A stretch of DNA of 8,271 bases. It comes from Acidocella sp. (lineage in GTDB: Bacteria > Pseudomonadota > Alphaproteobacteria > Acetobacterales > Acetobacteraceae). Made by a program: the position numbers and the translations under genes. Position 1 is the stretch's first letter. Every line of letters starts with the position of its first letter. The notes beneath the pieces are model-generated. The model made no database searches. It was not told the origin of the DNA and worked only from the letters and a program-made list of their open reading frames with translations. This document shows, piece after piece, positions 1 to 5,736 of the stretch. Location of the stretch: the NCBI GenBank assembly GCA_028687415.1, contig JAQUAC010000010.1, positions 1 to 8,271 on the forward strand, written 5' to 3'.

Positions 1-830
1 GCCCCGATAGCGATCATCACAGGCAGCCCGATGGCCGACCACACCGAGTAGCGCCCGCCCACCCAGTCCCAGAAGCCGAAGGTGTTCTCCGGCCTGATAC
101 CAAAAGCTTCAATTTTTCCACGGGCCGTTGAAACCGCCGCGAAATGCGCGGGCACCGCGCCCTCGCCCAGCGCCGCGACAACCCAGCGCCGCGCGGAATG
201 GGCGTTGGTCATGGTCTCCACCGTGGTGAAGGTCTTGGAGGCAACGATGAACAGCGTGCGCGCCGGGTCCAGCACTTTCAGCGTGTCGGACAGATGCGCG
301 GCGTCCACATTCGAGACGAAATGCAAACGCGGGCCATCGTGATACGGCTTCAGGGCAGCGGTCACCATTACCGGGCCGAGATCGGAGCCGCCAATGCCGA
401 TATTCACCACATCGGTGAAGCGCCCGCCATCCGCCGCGGCAATGCCGCCGGAGCGCACGCCCTCGGCAAAAGCAAAGAGCCGCTCGCGCATTTCGCGCAC
501 CTGCGGCATCACATCCACGCCGTCCACATAAACCGGCGCGCCGGTCAGGTTGCGCAAAGCCGTGTGCAGCACCGCCCGGTTCTCGGTATTGTTGATCTTT
601 TCCCCCGTGAACATCGCGTTGCGCTTGCCCGCCACGCCGGCCCGCTCCGCCAGGTCCAGCAATAGCCCCAGGGTCTCGCCCGTCACGCTGGTCTTGGAAA
701 AATCCAGCACCATGCCACCGGCGCTGACAGAGAACGCTTCAAACCGCCCCGGATCCGCCGCGAACAGGCCGCGAATGTCAGGCAAGGCCCGACCATGCGC
801 GGTAAGAGCGGTCCAGGCGTCTTGGCTCAT
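1..830 (-). CDS. pgi: Glucose-6-phosphate isomerase, C-terminal half cut off by the window edge
   Basis: Cytoplasmic enzyme that interconverts glucose 6-phosphate and fructose 6-phosphate in glycolysis and gluconeogenesis. I translated the minus strand from the ATG at 830-828 (start MSQDAWTALTAHGRALPD); 276 codons are readable, about half of the usual ~550 residues. Family landmarks appear in order: TGEKINNTENRAVLHTALR (about 75-93), the sugar-phosphate-binding stretch VVNIGIGGSDLGP (141-153), SKTFTTVET (198-206), and the classic isomerase signature DWVGGRYSVWSAIG (255-268). The catalytic Glu, His and Lys of the second half lie outside the window. The start is supported by AGGGAG at 845-840, 9 nt upstream of the ATG. 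uvrC lies upstream on the same strand with a 91-nt gap; no clear terminator separates them, so read-through is possible. No frameshift is seen in the visible part. Identity is certain; only completeness is unknown. Confidence 0.97.
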   Translation of the reverse strand, partial: MSQDAWTALTAHGRALPDIRGLFAADPGRFEAFSVSAGGMVLDFSKTSVTGETLGLLLDLAERAGVAGKRNAMFTGEKINNTENRAVLHTALRNLTGAPVYVDGVDVMPQVREMRERLFAFAEGVRSGGIAAADGGRFTDVVNIGIGGSDLGPVMVTAALKPYHDGPRLHFVSNVDAAHLSDTLKVLDPARTLFIVASKTFTTVETMTNAHSARRWVVAALGEGAVPAHFAAVSTARGKIEAFGIRPENTFGFWDWVGGRYSVWSAIGLPVMIAIG

Positions 831-839
831 CTAACTTGT

Positions 840-845
840 CTCCCT
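840..845 (-). promoter_or_regulatory. Ribosome binding site of pgi
   Basis: AGGGAG on the minus strand, 9 nt before the pgi ATG at 830. It fixes the start codon for a gene whose N-terminus varies between species. The rest of the 831-921 gap is locally AT-rich (about 871-894, including the 11-nt palindrome TAAAGCCTTTA at 884-894). It could hold a pgi promoter, but I cannot pick out a convincing -35/-10 pair. Confidence 0.55.
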
Positions 846-921
846 GTTTGCCCCGGCAAGCTAGCCGCTGTTATGTATTAACTTAAAGCCTTTAGCGTGG
901 CAGCATTGCGGCACCGCCTTC

Positions 922-2796
922 CTATTCCCCCTCCAGCCGCACACCAGGATGGAAGAACGCGTACACCGCCCGCGCCGTGGCATGATTGATGCCATCCACC
1001 GCTTCCAAATCCCTCAGCCCCGCGCCTTTCACCCCGCGCGCCGAGCCGAAATGCAGCAGCAGCGCCTTCTTCCGGGCCGCCCCAATGCCAGGAATATCAT
1101 CCAGCTCCGAGGTCGTGATCTTCTTGCTCCGCGCATTGCGATGCGTGGTGATGGCGAAGCGGTGCGCTTCATCTCGCAACCGTTGCAAAAAGTACAGTAC
1201 CGGGTCACGCGGCGGTAACTGAAAAGCGTCCCGCCCGGCCATGTGGAACCATTCCCGCCCGGCATCGCGATCCGGCCCCTTGGCAATGGCGACCAGAGGA
1301 ATATCCGCCACCCCCAGCTCGGCCATCACGGCGGAGACGGCGGAAAGCTGCCCGGCACCGCCGTCAATGAGCACGAGGTCCGGCCAGCTGCCGGACTGCC
1401 TGTCCGGGTCTTCCGCCAAGCTGCGCCCGAAGCGGCGCGTGAGCACCTCGCGCATCATGGCGAAATCGTCGCCGGGAGTGATCGGCCCCTTGATGGCGAA
1501 TTTGCGGTAGGCGGATTTGTCGAACCCCTCCGGCCCGGCCACCACCATCACGCCATACGCATTCGTGCCCATTATGTGCGAGTTGTCGTAGGTCTCGATG
1601 CGCCTGGGCGTTTCCGGCAGCCCGAACAGCTCCGCCACGGCGGCCAGCAGCTTGCCCTGCCCGGCGGTCTCAGCCAGCTTGCGCTCCAGCGCCTCGCGCG
1701 CATTGGTCCGCGCGTGCAGCACCACGTCGTGCTTCTCCCCCCGCTGCGGCACGAAGAGCGTGACCTTGCGCCCCGCCTTCAAGCTGAGCGCCTCCGCCAG
1801 CAGCTCCCGCTCATCTGGCGCATGGCTCAGCAGCAGCAGCGGCGGGGGCGGCTTATCGTCATAGAATTGCGCGATGAACGCGGCCAGCACCGCGCCCTCC
1901 TCATCCCCCTTGGCATGGGCGGGAAAGAAGCTGCGATTGCCGTTATTCCGCCCGCCGCGGATGAAGAACACCTGGATGCAACTCTGCCCCGCCTCCTGAT
2001 GCAGGGCGATGACATCCGCATCCGTCAGGCTGGCGGGGTTAATAACGTCGTTACCCTGAATATGCGTCAGCCCCCGTATCCGGTCCCGGATGGCGGCGGC
2101 GCGCTCAAACTCCAGATGCTCCGCCGCCTCCTGCATCGCCACGGCAAGGTCTTTCTGCACCGCGCCGGACTTGCCGGAGAGGAACGCCTTCGCCTGCTCC
2201 ACCAGCTTGCCGTATTCCTCTTCGGAGATGCGCCCAACGCAGGGGGCCGAACAACGCTTGATCTGATACAGCAGGCAGGGTCTTGTGCGGTTGGCGAATA
2301 CCGAATCCGCACAGGTGCGCAGCAGAAACACGCGCTGCAAAGCCTGCAAGGCCAGATTGACCGACCAAGCCGAGGCGAACGGCCCCCAATAACTCGCCTT
2401 CTTTACATGCGCGCCGCGATGCTTGGCGATCTGCGGATATGGATGATCCTCGGTCAACATCAGCCAAGGGTAGGATTTATCGTCCCGCAGCAGGATGTTG
2501 TAGCGCGGTTTCAGCCGCTTGATGAGATTGGCTTCCAGCAGCAGAGCCTCGGCCTCGGTATGGGTGGTGACGATCTCCATGGCCACCGTATCCGCCACCA
2601 TGCGCCGCAGCCGCTCCGGCAGCCGCGCCATCTGGGTATAATTCGTCACCCGTTTCTTAAGGTTGCGCGCCTTGCCGACATAGAGCGCCTCACCCTTGGC
2701 ATTCAGCATCCGGTACACGCCAGGGTTTCCTGGCATGGTCTGCAAGGCAGTCTCGATCACCCCCACCCCGGCCTGTGTAAAACTATCCTCTGACAT
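922..2796 (-). CDS. uvrC: UvrABC system protein C (excision nuclease subunit)
   Basis: Makes both incisions around a bulky lesion once UvrB is loaded, in nucleotide excision repair. The 624-residue protein shows the full domain order. The GIY-YIG nuclease for the 3' cut is at about 22-100 (GVYRM 26-30, YVGKARNLKKRV 39-50, EANLIKRLKPRYN 88-100). A cysteine cluster C162, C174, C182, C186 matches the region reported to bind a 4Fe-4S cluster in UvrC. The UVR motif that contacts UvrB is at about 213-243. The RNase H-like nuclease for the 5' cut carries YDNSH (403-407), LIDGG (476-480) and RDEAHRFA (541-548). Tandem helix-hairpin-helix motifs lie at about 565-615 (DDIPGIGAARKKALL). I chose the ATG at 2796-2794 because AGGG lies 8 nt upstream and the protein then has typical length (E. 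coli 610). The frame stays open to 2862, but that extension is unlike the family. No alphaproteobacterial LexA site (GTTC-N7-GTTC) was seen upstream. Confidence 0.97.
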   Translation of the reverse strand: MSEDSFTQAGVGVIETALQTMPGNPGVYRMLNAKGEALYVGKARNLKKRVTNYTQMARLPERLRRMVADTVAMEIVTTHTEAEALLLEANLIKRLKPRYNILLRDDKSYPWLMLTEDHPYPQIAKHRGAHVKKASYWGPFASAWSVNLALQALQRVFLLRTCADSVFANRTRPCLLYQIKRCSAPCVGRISEEEYGKLVEQAKAFLSGKSGAVQKDLAVAMQEAAEHLEFERAAAIRDRIRGLTHIQGNDVINPASLTDADVIALHQEAGQSCIQVFFIRGGRNNGNRSFFPAHAKGDEEGAVLAAFIAQFYDDKPPPPLLLLSHAPDERELLAEALSLKAGRKVTLFVPQRGEKHDVVLHARTNAREALERKLAETAGQGKLLAAVAELFGLPETPRRIETYDNSHIMGTNAYGVMVVAGPEGFDKSAYRKFAIKGPITPGDDFAMMREVLTRRFGRSLAEDPDRQSGSWPDLVLIDGGAGQLSAVSAVMAELGVADIPLVAIAKGPDRDAGREWFHMAGRDAFQLPPRDPVLYFLQRLRDEAHRFAITTHRNARSKKITTSELDDIPGIGAARKKALLLHFGSARGVKGAGLRDLEAVDGINHATARAVYAFFHPGVRLEGE

Positions 2797-2807
2797 GGTG
2801 AAAACCC

Positions 2808-2816
2808 TGTGGATAA
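2808..2816 (-). promoter_or_regulatory. Perfect DnaA box in the uvrC leader
   Basis: The minus strand reads TTATCCACA, an exact match to the high-affinity DnaA box. It ends 11 nt before the uvrC ATG and shares one base with the uvrC Shine-Dalgarno AGGG (2808-2805). A second copy, GAATCCACA, at 2828-2820 matches 7 of 9 positions in the same orientation, with starts 12 nt apart. A weaker TTATCCCTT sits at 2849-2841. Binding by DnaA is inferred from sequence only. Confidence 0.5.
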
Positions 2817-2876
2817 GTTTGTGGATTCTGTGCGCGGGGCAAGGGATAACTTTGCGGCGCAACGTTTATGAGCCGT

Positions 2877-2894
2877 GGCGGGAAAATTCCCACC
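2877..2894 (-). other. Inverted repeat / RNA hairpin in the uvrC leader
   Basis: The plus strand reads GGCGGGAAAATTCCCACC, an imperfect palindrome with one mismatch in each arm. As minus-strand RNA, the mismatch becomes a U-G pair, so the transcript can form a 7-bp stem (GGUGGGA with UCCCGCC) around a 4-nt loop. It lies about 80 nt before the uvrC ATG and just downstream of a candidate -10 box. It could be a leader stem-loop or a protein-binding palindrome. It lacks a following T-run, so it is not a standard terminator. Confidence 0.4.
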
Positions 2895-2903
2895 ATTAAA
2901 ATT

Positions 2904-2932
2904 AACATATTGATTTTGCTGCTAATTAACAA
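2904..2932 (-). promoter_or_regulatory. Candidate sigma-70 promoter for uvrC
   Basis: On the minus strand, TTGTTA (2932-2927, 4 of 6 matches to the -35 consensus) is followed after exactly 17 nt by TATGTT (2909-2904, 4 of 6 to the -10). The stretch is strikingly AT-rich for this window and lies in the only sizeable gap upstream of uvrC. Transcription would begin near 2897, giving a leader of about 100 nt. This is consensus matching only. Confidence 0.35.
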
Positions 2933-2955
2933 AAACAGGCTGTCATGAGACAGAC
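2931..2955 (-). terminator. Possible weak intrinsic terminator after folB
   Basis: On the minus strand, CTGTC (2953-2949) TCAT GACAG (2944-2940) forms a perfect 5-bp stem with a 4-nt loop, followed by CCTG and then TTTTT (2935-2931). It lies about 55 nt past the folB stop. The stem is short and the T-run is offset by 4 nt, so it may be inefficient. It overlaps the -35 of the candidate uvrC promoter by 2 nt. Confidence 0.3.
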
Positions 2956-3007
2956 ATAGTTCCGACCCAAAACCCCTTGACTCTCCATGAATCAGGGCAG
3001 TGGACAA

Positions 3008-3418
3008 CTATACGTTCCGGCGTTCGATTTCCACACCCACGGCAGCCGCTTCGGCGAACACATCGAGCTTTTCCACACATACCCGCACCAGCCGCACGCG
3101 GGCATCCACAAGGCATGCTTCCGCCAGCCGCTCGGCCAGGGTCTCCACCAGCTGCACGTGCCCGGCGCCCACAATCGCCCGCACTTGGTTGACGATGGCT
3201 TCGTAATCCACCACCCGGCCCAGCTCGTCCGCCCCCACGGCGGCGCGGGAGAGTTTCTCCGCCCCGTCATCCGCCACCGCCAGATCCAGGTTGATCCGCA
3301 CACGCTGGCGGTGCTCATGTTCATGCGGGTACACCCCTATGGAGGCCGCGAGCACGAGGTCACGGATGAACATACGGCGCGTGGCGCGCGCGGCGTCAGC
3401 ATAACGGGGGTAATCCAT
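3008..3418 (-). CDS. folB: Dihydroneopterin aldolase (FolB family)
   Basis: Cleaves 7,8-dihydroneopterin to 6-hydroxymethyl-7,8-dihydropterin and glycolaldehyde in folate synthesis; a cytoplasmic oligomer. From the ATG at 3418-3416 it is 136 residues, slightly longer than the usual ~120. Core features are IGVYPHEHEHRQRVRINLDL (27-46, with the conserved Glu region and Q38-R39), DYEAIV (71-76, pterin-pocket Tyr), LVETLAERLAE (90-100, pterin-anchoring Glu92) and VEKLDVF (116-122, catalytic Lys118). The start is not firmly fixed: no good Shine-Dalgarno precedes 3418. An internal ATG at 3373 would begin right at MFIRDL, and the frame stays open to 3502. The 3502 start would overlap the divergent copper-chaperone gene, so I reject it. 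No folK, folP or folE lies next to it in the window. The active-site roles are family knowledge. Confidence 0.9.
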   Translation of the reverse strand: MDYPRYADAARATRRMFIRDLVLAASIGVYPHEHEHRQRVRINLDLAVADDGAEKLSRAAVGADELGRVVDYEAIVNQVRAIVGAGHVQLVETLAERLAEACLVDARVRLVRVCVEKLDVFAEAAAVGVEIERRNV

Positions 3419-3481
3419 GGCCGTGTTTTGCGCTGGGCCGGGGTTGATGGCAATGTTCCACGCCACAAATATGGCAGCCAC

Positions 3482-3487
3482 AGGAGG
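3482..3487 (+). promoter_or_regulatory. Strong ribosome binding site of the copper chaperone gene
   Basis: AGGAGG, the full consensus, ends 5 nt before the ATG at 3493. It sits in the 74-nt space (3419-3492) between divergent folB and the chaperone gene, which must also hold any promoters for both. I see no convincing -35/-10 pair there. Confidence 0.75.
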
Positions 3488-3492
3488 CTGAA

Positions 3493-3933
3493 ATGAGCAC
3501 ATTATTGAAGACCCTTCTTACCACCGCATTCGCGGCCCTGCCGCTGGCAGCCAGCGCCGGGGCACCGCCGGGGCTCAGCGTGCAGTCACCCTGGATGCGC
3601 TATCTGCTGCCCACGGTCCCGGCCGCCGGCTACTTCACCCTGGTCAATAACAGCGACACCCCGCTGGCTCTCGCCGGCGCCGCCTCCCCCGCCTGTTACC
3701 TCACCACCCTGCACGACAGCAGCGAGGCCAGCGGCACGTCCATGATGACCACGGTACCGAGCGTGACCATTCCCGCGCACGGTAGCCTGAGCTTCGCCCC
3801 CGGCGGCTACCACATCATGTGCATGCAGCCCGTGATGAAGGTGGGCGACAAGGTCAACGTCACACTCAGCTTCGCCGACGGGCTGAGTCTGGCCGTGATC
3901 ATGCCGGTCTACGGCGCCGGCGGCCCTCCTTAA
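3493..3933 (+). CDS. Secreted PCu(A)C-type copper chaperone
   Basis: Periplasmic Cu(I)-binding protein of the PCu(A)C family (formerly DUF461). Relatives hand copper to the CuA centre of cytochrome c oxidase, directly or with Sco proteins. The 146-residue product has a Sec signal peptide (hydrophobic core about 7-20, probable cleavage after A20-S21-A22). The metal motif H(M)X10MX21HXM is matched exactly in spacing by H74, M85, H107 and M109, with further Met at 84 and 111. The fold region starts with the typical AGYFTLVNNSDTPLALAGAAS (45-65). Two cysteines, C68 and C110, flank the metal residues; C110 lies within HIMCM. They could form a disulfide or add a ligand. No cox, sco or copper-export gene lies in the window. 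ahcY follows after 77 nt with no visible terminator, so co-transcription is possible. Delivery to an oxidase is inferred from the family. Confidence 0.9.
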   Translation: MSTLLKTLLTTAFAALPLAASAGAPPGLSVQSPWMRYLLPTVPAAGYFTLVNNSDTPLALAGAASPACYLTTLHDSSEASGTSMMTTVPSVTIPAHGSLSFAPGGYHIMCMQPVMKVGDKVNVTLSFADGLSLAVIMPVYGAGGPP

Positions 3934-3996
3934 ACCTGCGCTTCACAGTTGGCAGCCCCGCCGCAAGCGAATAAGGGATAGGGCGAATTTTGCTTC

Positions 3997-4002
3997 AAAG
4001 GA
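3997..4002 (+). promoter_or_regulatory. Ribosome binding site that fixes the ahcY start
   Basis: AAAGGA ends 8 nt before the ATG at 4011. A TTG 21 nt further upstream is in frame but has no binding site, so 4011 is preferred. The 3934-4010 gap shows no SAH riboswitch that I can recognise; TTGGCA at 3949-3954 resembles a -35 but lacks a good -10 partner. Confidence 0.6.
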
Positions 4003-4010
4003 TTGAGAAT

Positions 4011-5318
4011 ATGCCGGATGTGAACCTGCCCGTGGATTACAAGGTCAAGGACATCTCCCTGGCCGCCTGGGGCCGCAAGGAAATCGAGATGGCCCAGGAC
4101 GAAATGCCTGGGCTGATGGCGCTGCGCGAGGAATTCGGCAAGGACAAGCCGCTGAAGGGTGCCCGCATCGTCGGTTGCCTGCACATGACCATCCAGACCG
4201 CCGTGCTGATCGAGACCCTGACCGCGCTGGGCGCCACCGTGCGCTGGTCCTCCTGCAACATCTTCTCCACGCAGGACCAAGCCGCCGCCGCCATTGCCGC
4301 CACTGGCGTGCCGGTCTTCGCCTGGAAGGGCCTGGATGAGGAAGAGTTCTGGTGGTGCATCGAACAGACCCTGCGCGGCCCGGATGGCTGGACGCCGAAC
4401 ATGATCCTGGACGATGGCGGCGACGTCACCAAGCTGATGCACGACAAATACCCCGAAATGCTGAAGGACATCCGCGGCATCTCCGAGGAAACCACCACCG
4501 GCGTGCATCGTCTGTGGGAGATGGCCAAGGCCGGCACGCTGCTGGTCCCCGCCATCAACGTGAATGACAGCGTCACCAAGTCCAAGTTCGACAACCTCTA
4601 TGGCTGCCGCGAGAGCCTGGTGGACGGCATCCGCCGCGGCACGGACGTGATGATGTCCGGCAAGGTCGCCGTGGTTGCTGGCTTTGGTGACGTGGGCAAG
4701 GGCTCCGCCGCGTCCTTGCGCAATGCCGGCTGCCGCGTGAAGGTGTGCGAAATCGACCCGATCTGCGCCCTGCAGGCCGCCATGGAAGGCTTTGAGGTCG
4801 TGACCATGGAAGACGCCGCCCCGGTGGGCGACATCTTCGTCACCGCCACCGGCAATGTGGACGTCATCACCATCGACCACATGCGCGCCATGAAGCACCG
4901 CGCCATCGTCTGCAATATCGGGCATTTTGACTCCGAAATTCAGATTGAGAGCCTGCGTAACTTCAAGTGGGACAACGTGAAGCCGCAGGTGGACGAGGTT
5001 GTGTTCCCCGACGGCAAGCGCCTGATCGTGCTCTCCGAGGGCCGTCTGGTGAATCTCGGCAACGCCACCGGCCACCCGAGCTTCGTGATGTCCGCCAGCT
5101 TCACCAATCAGGTGCTGGCGCAGATCGAGCTGTGGACCGCGCCCAATGGCAAGTACGAGAACAAAGTCTACGTTCTGCCGCGTCACCTGGATGAGAAAGT
5201 GGCCGCGCTGCATCTGGCCAAGGTGGGCGCCAAGCTCACCAAGCTCACGCAGAAGCAGGCGGATTACCTCGACCTCCCGGTCCAGGGCCCGTTCAAGCAC
5301 GACCTTTACCGCTACTAA
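4011..5318 (+). CDS. ahcY: S-adenosylhomocysteine hydrolase (adenosylhomocysteinase)
   Basis: Splits S-adenosylhomocysteine into adenosine and homocysteine using bound NAD+, relieving product inhibition of methyltransferases and feeding the methionine cycle; cytoplasmic tetramer. The 435 residues begin MPDVNLPVDYKVKD. Both family signatures are present: SCNIFSTQDQAAAAI (81-95) and the NAD-binding GKVAVVAGFGDVGKGSA (217-233, GxGxxG at 224-229). By alignment to the human enzyme, the active-site residues are present: H58, D135, E160, N185, K190, D194, H305 and H355. The C-terminus PFKHDLYRY supplies the Lys and Tyr that reach the neighbouring subunit's NAD site. Length is close to human (432), with no extra insert. 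The copper chaperone gene precedes it by 77 nt, and a membrane-protein gene starts 1 nt after its TAA. It looks fully functional. Confidence 0.98.
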   Translation: MPDVNLPVDYKVKDISLAAWGRKEIEMAQDEMPGLMALREEFGKDKPLKGARIVGCLHMTIQTAVLIETLTALGATVRWSSCNIFSTQDQAAAAIAATGVPVFAWKGLDEEEFWWCIEQTLRGPDGWTPNMILDDGGDVTKLMHDKYPEMLKDIRGISEETTTGVHRLWEMAKAGTLLVPAINVNDSVTKSKFDNLYGCRESLVDGIRRGTDVMMSGKVAVVAGFGDVGKGSAASLRNAGCRVKVCEIDPICALQAAMEGFEVVTMEDAAPVGDIFVTATGNVDVITIDHMRAMKHRAIVCNIGHFDSEIQIESLRNFKWDNVKPQVDEVVFPDGKRLIVLSEGRLVNLGNATGHPSFVMSASFTNQVLAQIELWTAPNGKYENKVYVLPRHLDEKVAALHLAKVGAKLTKLTQKQADYLDLPVQGPFKHDLYRY

Positions 5319-5319
5319 G

Positions 5320-5736
5320 ATGCAGGCTGCGGGCAACATCCTCGCCTTCCTCGGCCTCGGCGCGTTGGTGGGCGGGATGCCGTTCTTCGGCGCGGTCATG
5401 GCGCCGCTCGTGTTCACGCATCTGCCTCTACCAGTGGCGGGGGCGTTCATCCGGGCGGCGTTTCCCTGGTACTACACCTACATTATCGCCAGCGCCGGCA
5501 TCGGGGCTGTGGGGCTGCTGCTTCGCCGTTCCGTGCTGGCGGCGCTGGTACCGCTGGCCATTATCGCGGTCACGGCTTGGTTGTGGGTTTATTTCCTGCC
5601 TCTGCTCGATGCCTGGCGCGAGGCCGGCAACACCGCCGCCTTCACGCGCGGACATAATCTCTCGGTCTGGATCAACGGCGGCGAGTTGTTCGCGGCACTA
5701 TTACTGTTCATCCGCCTGGCCGCCCGCGCCGGGTAA
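5320..5736 (+). CDS. Small four-helix membrane protein, DUF4149/TMEM205-like
   Basis: A 138-residue integral inner-membrane protein of unknown function. Hydrophobic segments lie at about 6-31, 51-68, 72-93 and 116-134. The pattern fits the DUF4149 (TMEM205-like) family: a first helix with GGMPFFGAVMAPLVF (18-32), then a small loop with LPLPVAGAFIRAAFPWYY (35-52), and a final FTRGHNLSVWINGGELFA (108-125) with the typical spaced His112, Ser115 and Asn119. Family assignment is by eye. The ATG is one base after the ahcY stop and has no Shine-Dalgarno of its own, so translation probably depends on ribosomes finishing ahcY. The last 36 nt overlap the convergent glycosyltransferase gene. The coding signal is convincing because the hydrophobic pattern and family motifs continue to the stop. 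No function should be assigned. Confidence 0.75.
   Translation: MQAAGNILAFLGLGALVGGMPFFGAVMAPLVFTHLPLPVAGAFIRAAFPWYYTYIIASAGIGAVGLLLRRSVLAALVPLAIIAVTAWLWVYFLPLLDAWREAGNTAAFTRGHNLSVWINGGELFAALLLFIRLAARAG

Noticed and set aside
144..834. Two plus-strand open frames opposite pgi
   Set aside because: They mirror the well-conserved pgi coding strand; no domain, no binding site.
1243..2793. A 516-codon open frame on the plus strand lying across most of uvrC
   Set aside because: The opposite strand is an unmistakable uvrC. The antisense product is rich in Arg, Gln, His and Pro, has no recognisable domain, and long stop-free antisense frames are expected in GC-rich genes.
2797..2862. N-terminal extension of uvrC by 22 codons from 2862
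   Set aside because: The extension is unlike UvrC N-termini and passes through the leader signals; the ATG at 2796 has a ribosome binding site.
2795..2940. Chromosomal replication origin
   Set aside because: One perfect and one degenerate DnaA box beside an AT-rich patch is suggestive, but there are too few boxes and the patch is better explained by a uvrC promoter. Kept only as a regulatory finding.
2783..3007. Minus-strand frame of 74 codons spanning the AT-rich uvrC leader
   Set aside because: It crosses promoter, hairpin and DnaA-box signals, overlaps the uvrC start in another frame, and shows no protein-like pattern.
3419..3502. Longer folB beginning at 3502
   Set aside because: It would overlap the divergent copper-chaperone start by 10 nt, use up the shared promoter space, and add residues unlike the family.
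3934..4010. A SAH or SAM riboswitch upstream of ahcY
   Set aside because: Only 77 nt are available and none of the conserved riboswitch segments I know is present.
3930..5450. A 506-codon open frame on the minus strand across all of ahcY
   Set aside because: ahcY is complete with all active-site residues. The antisense translation is His/Gly/Ala-rich low-complexity sequence with no family resemblance, a shadow of strong codon bias.
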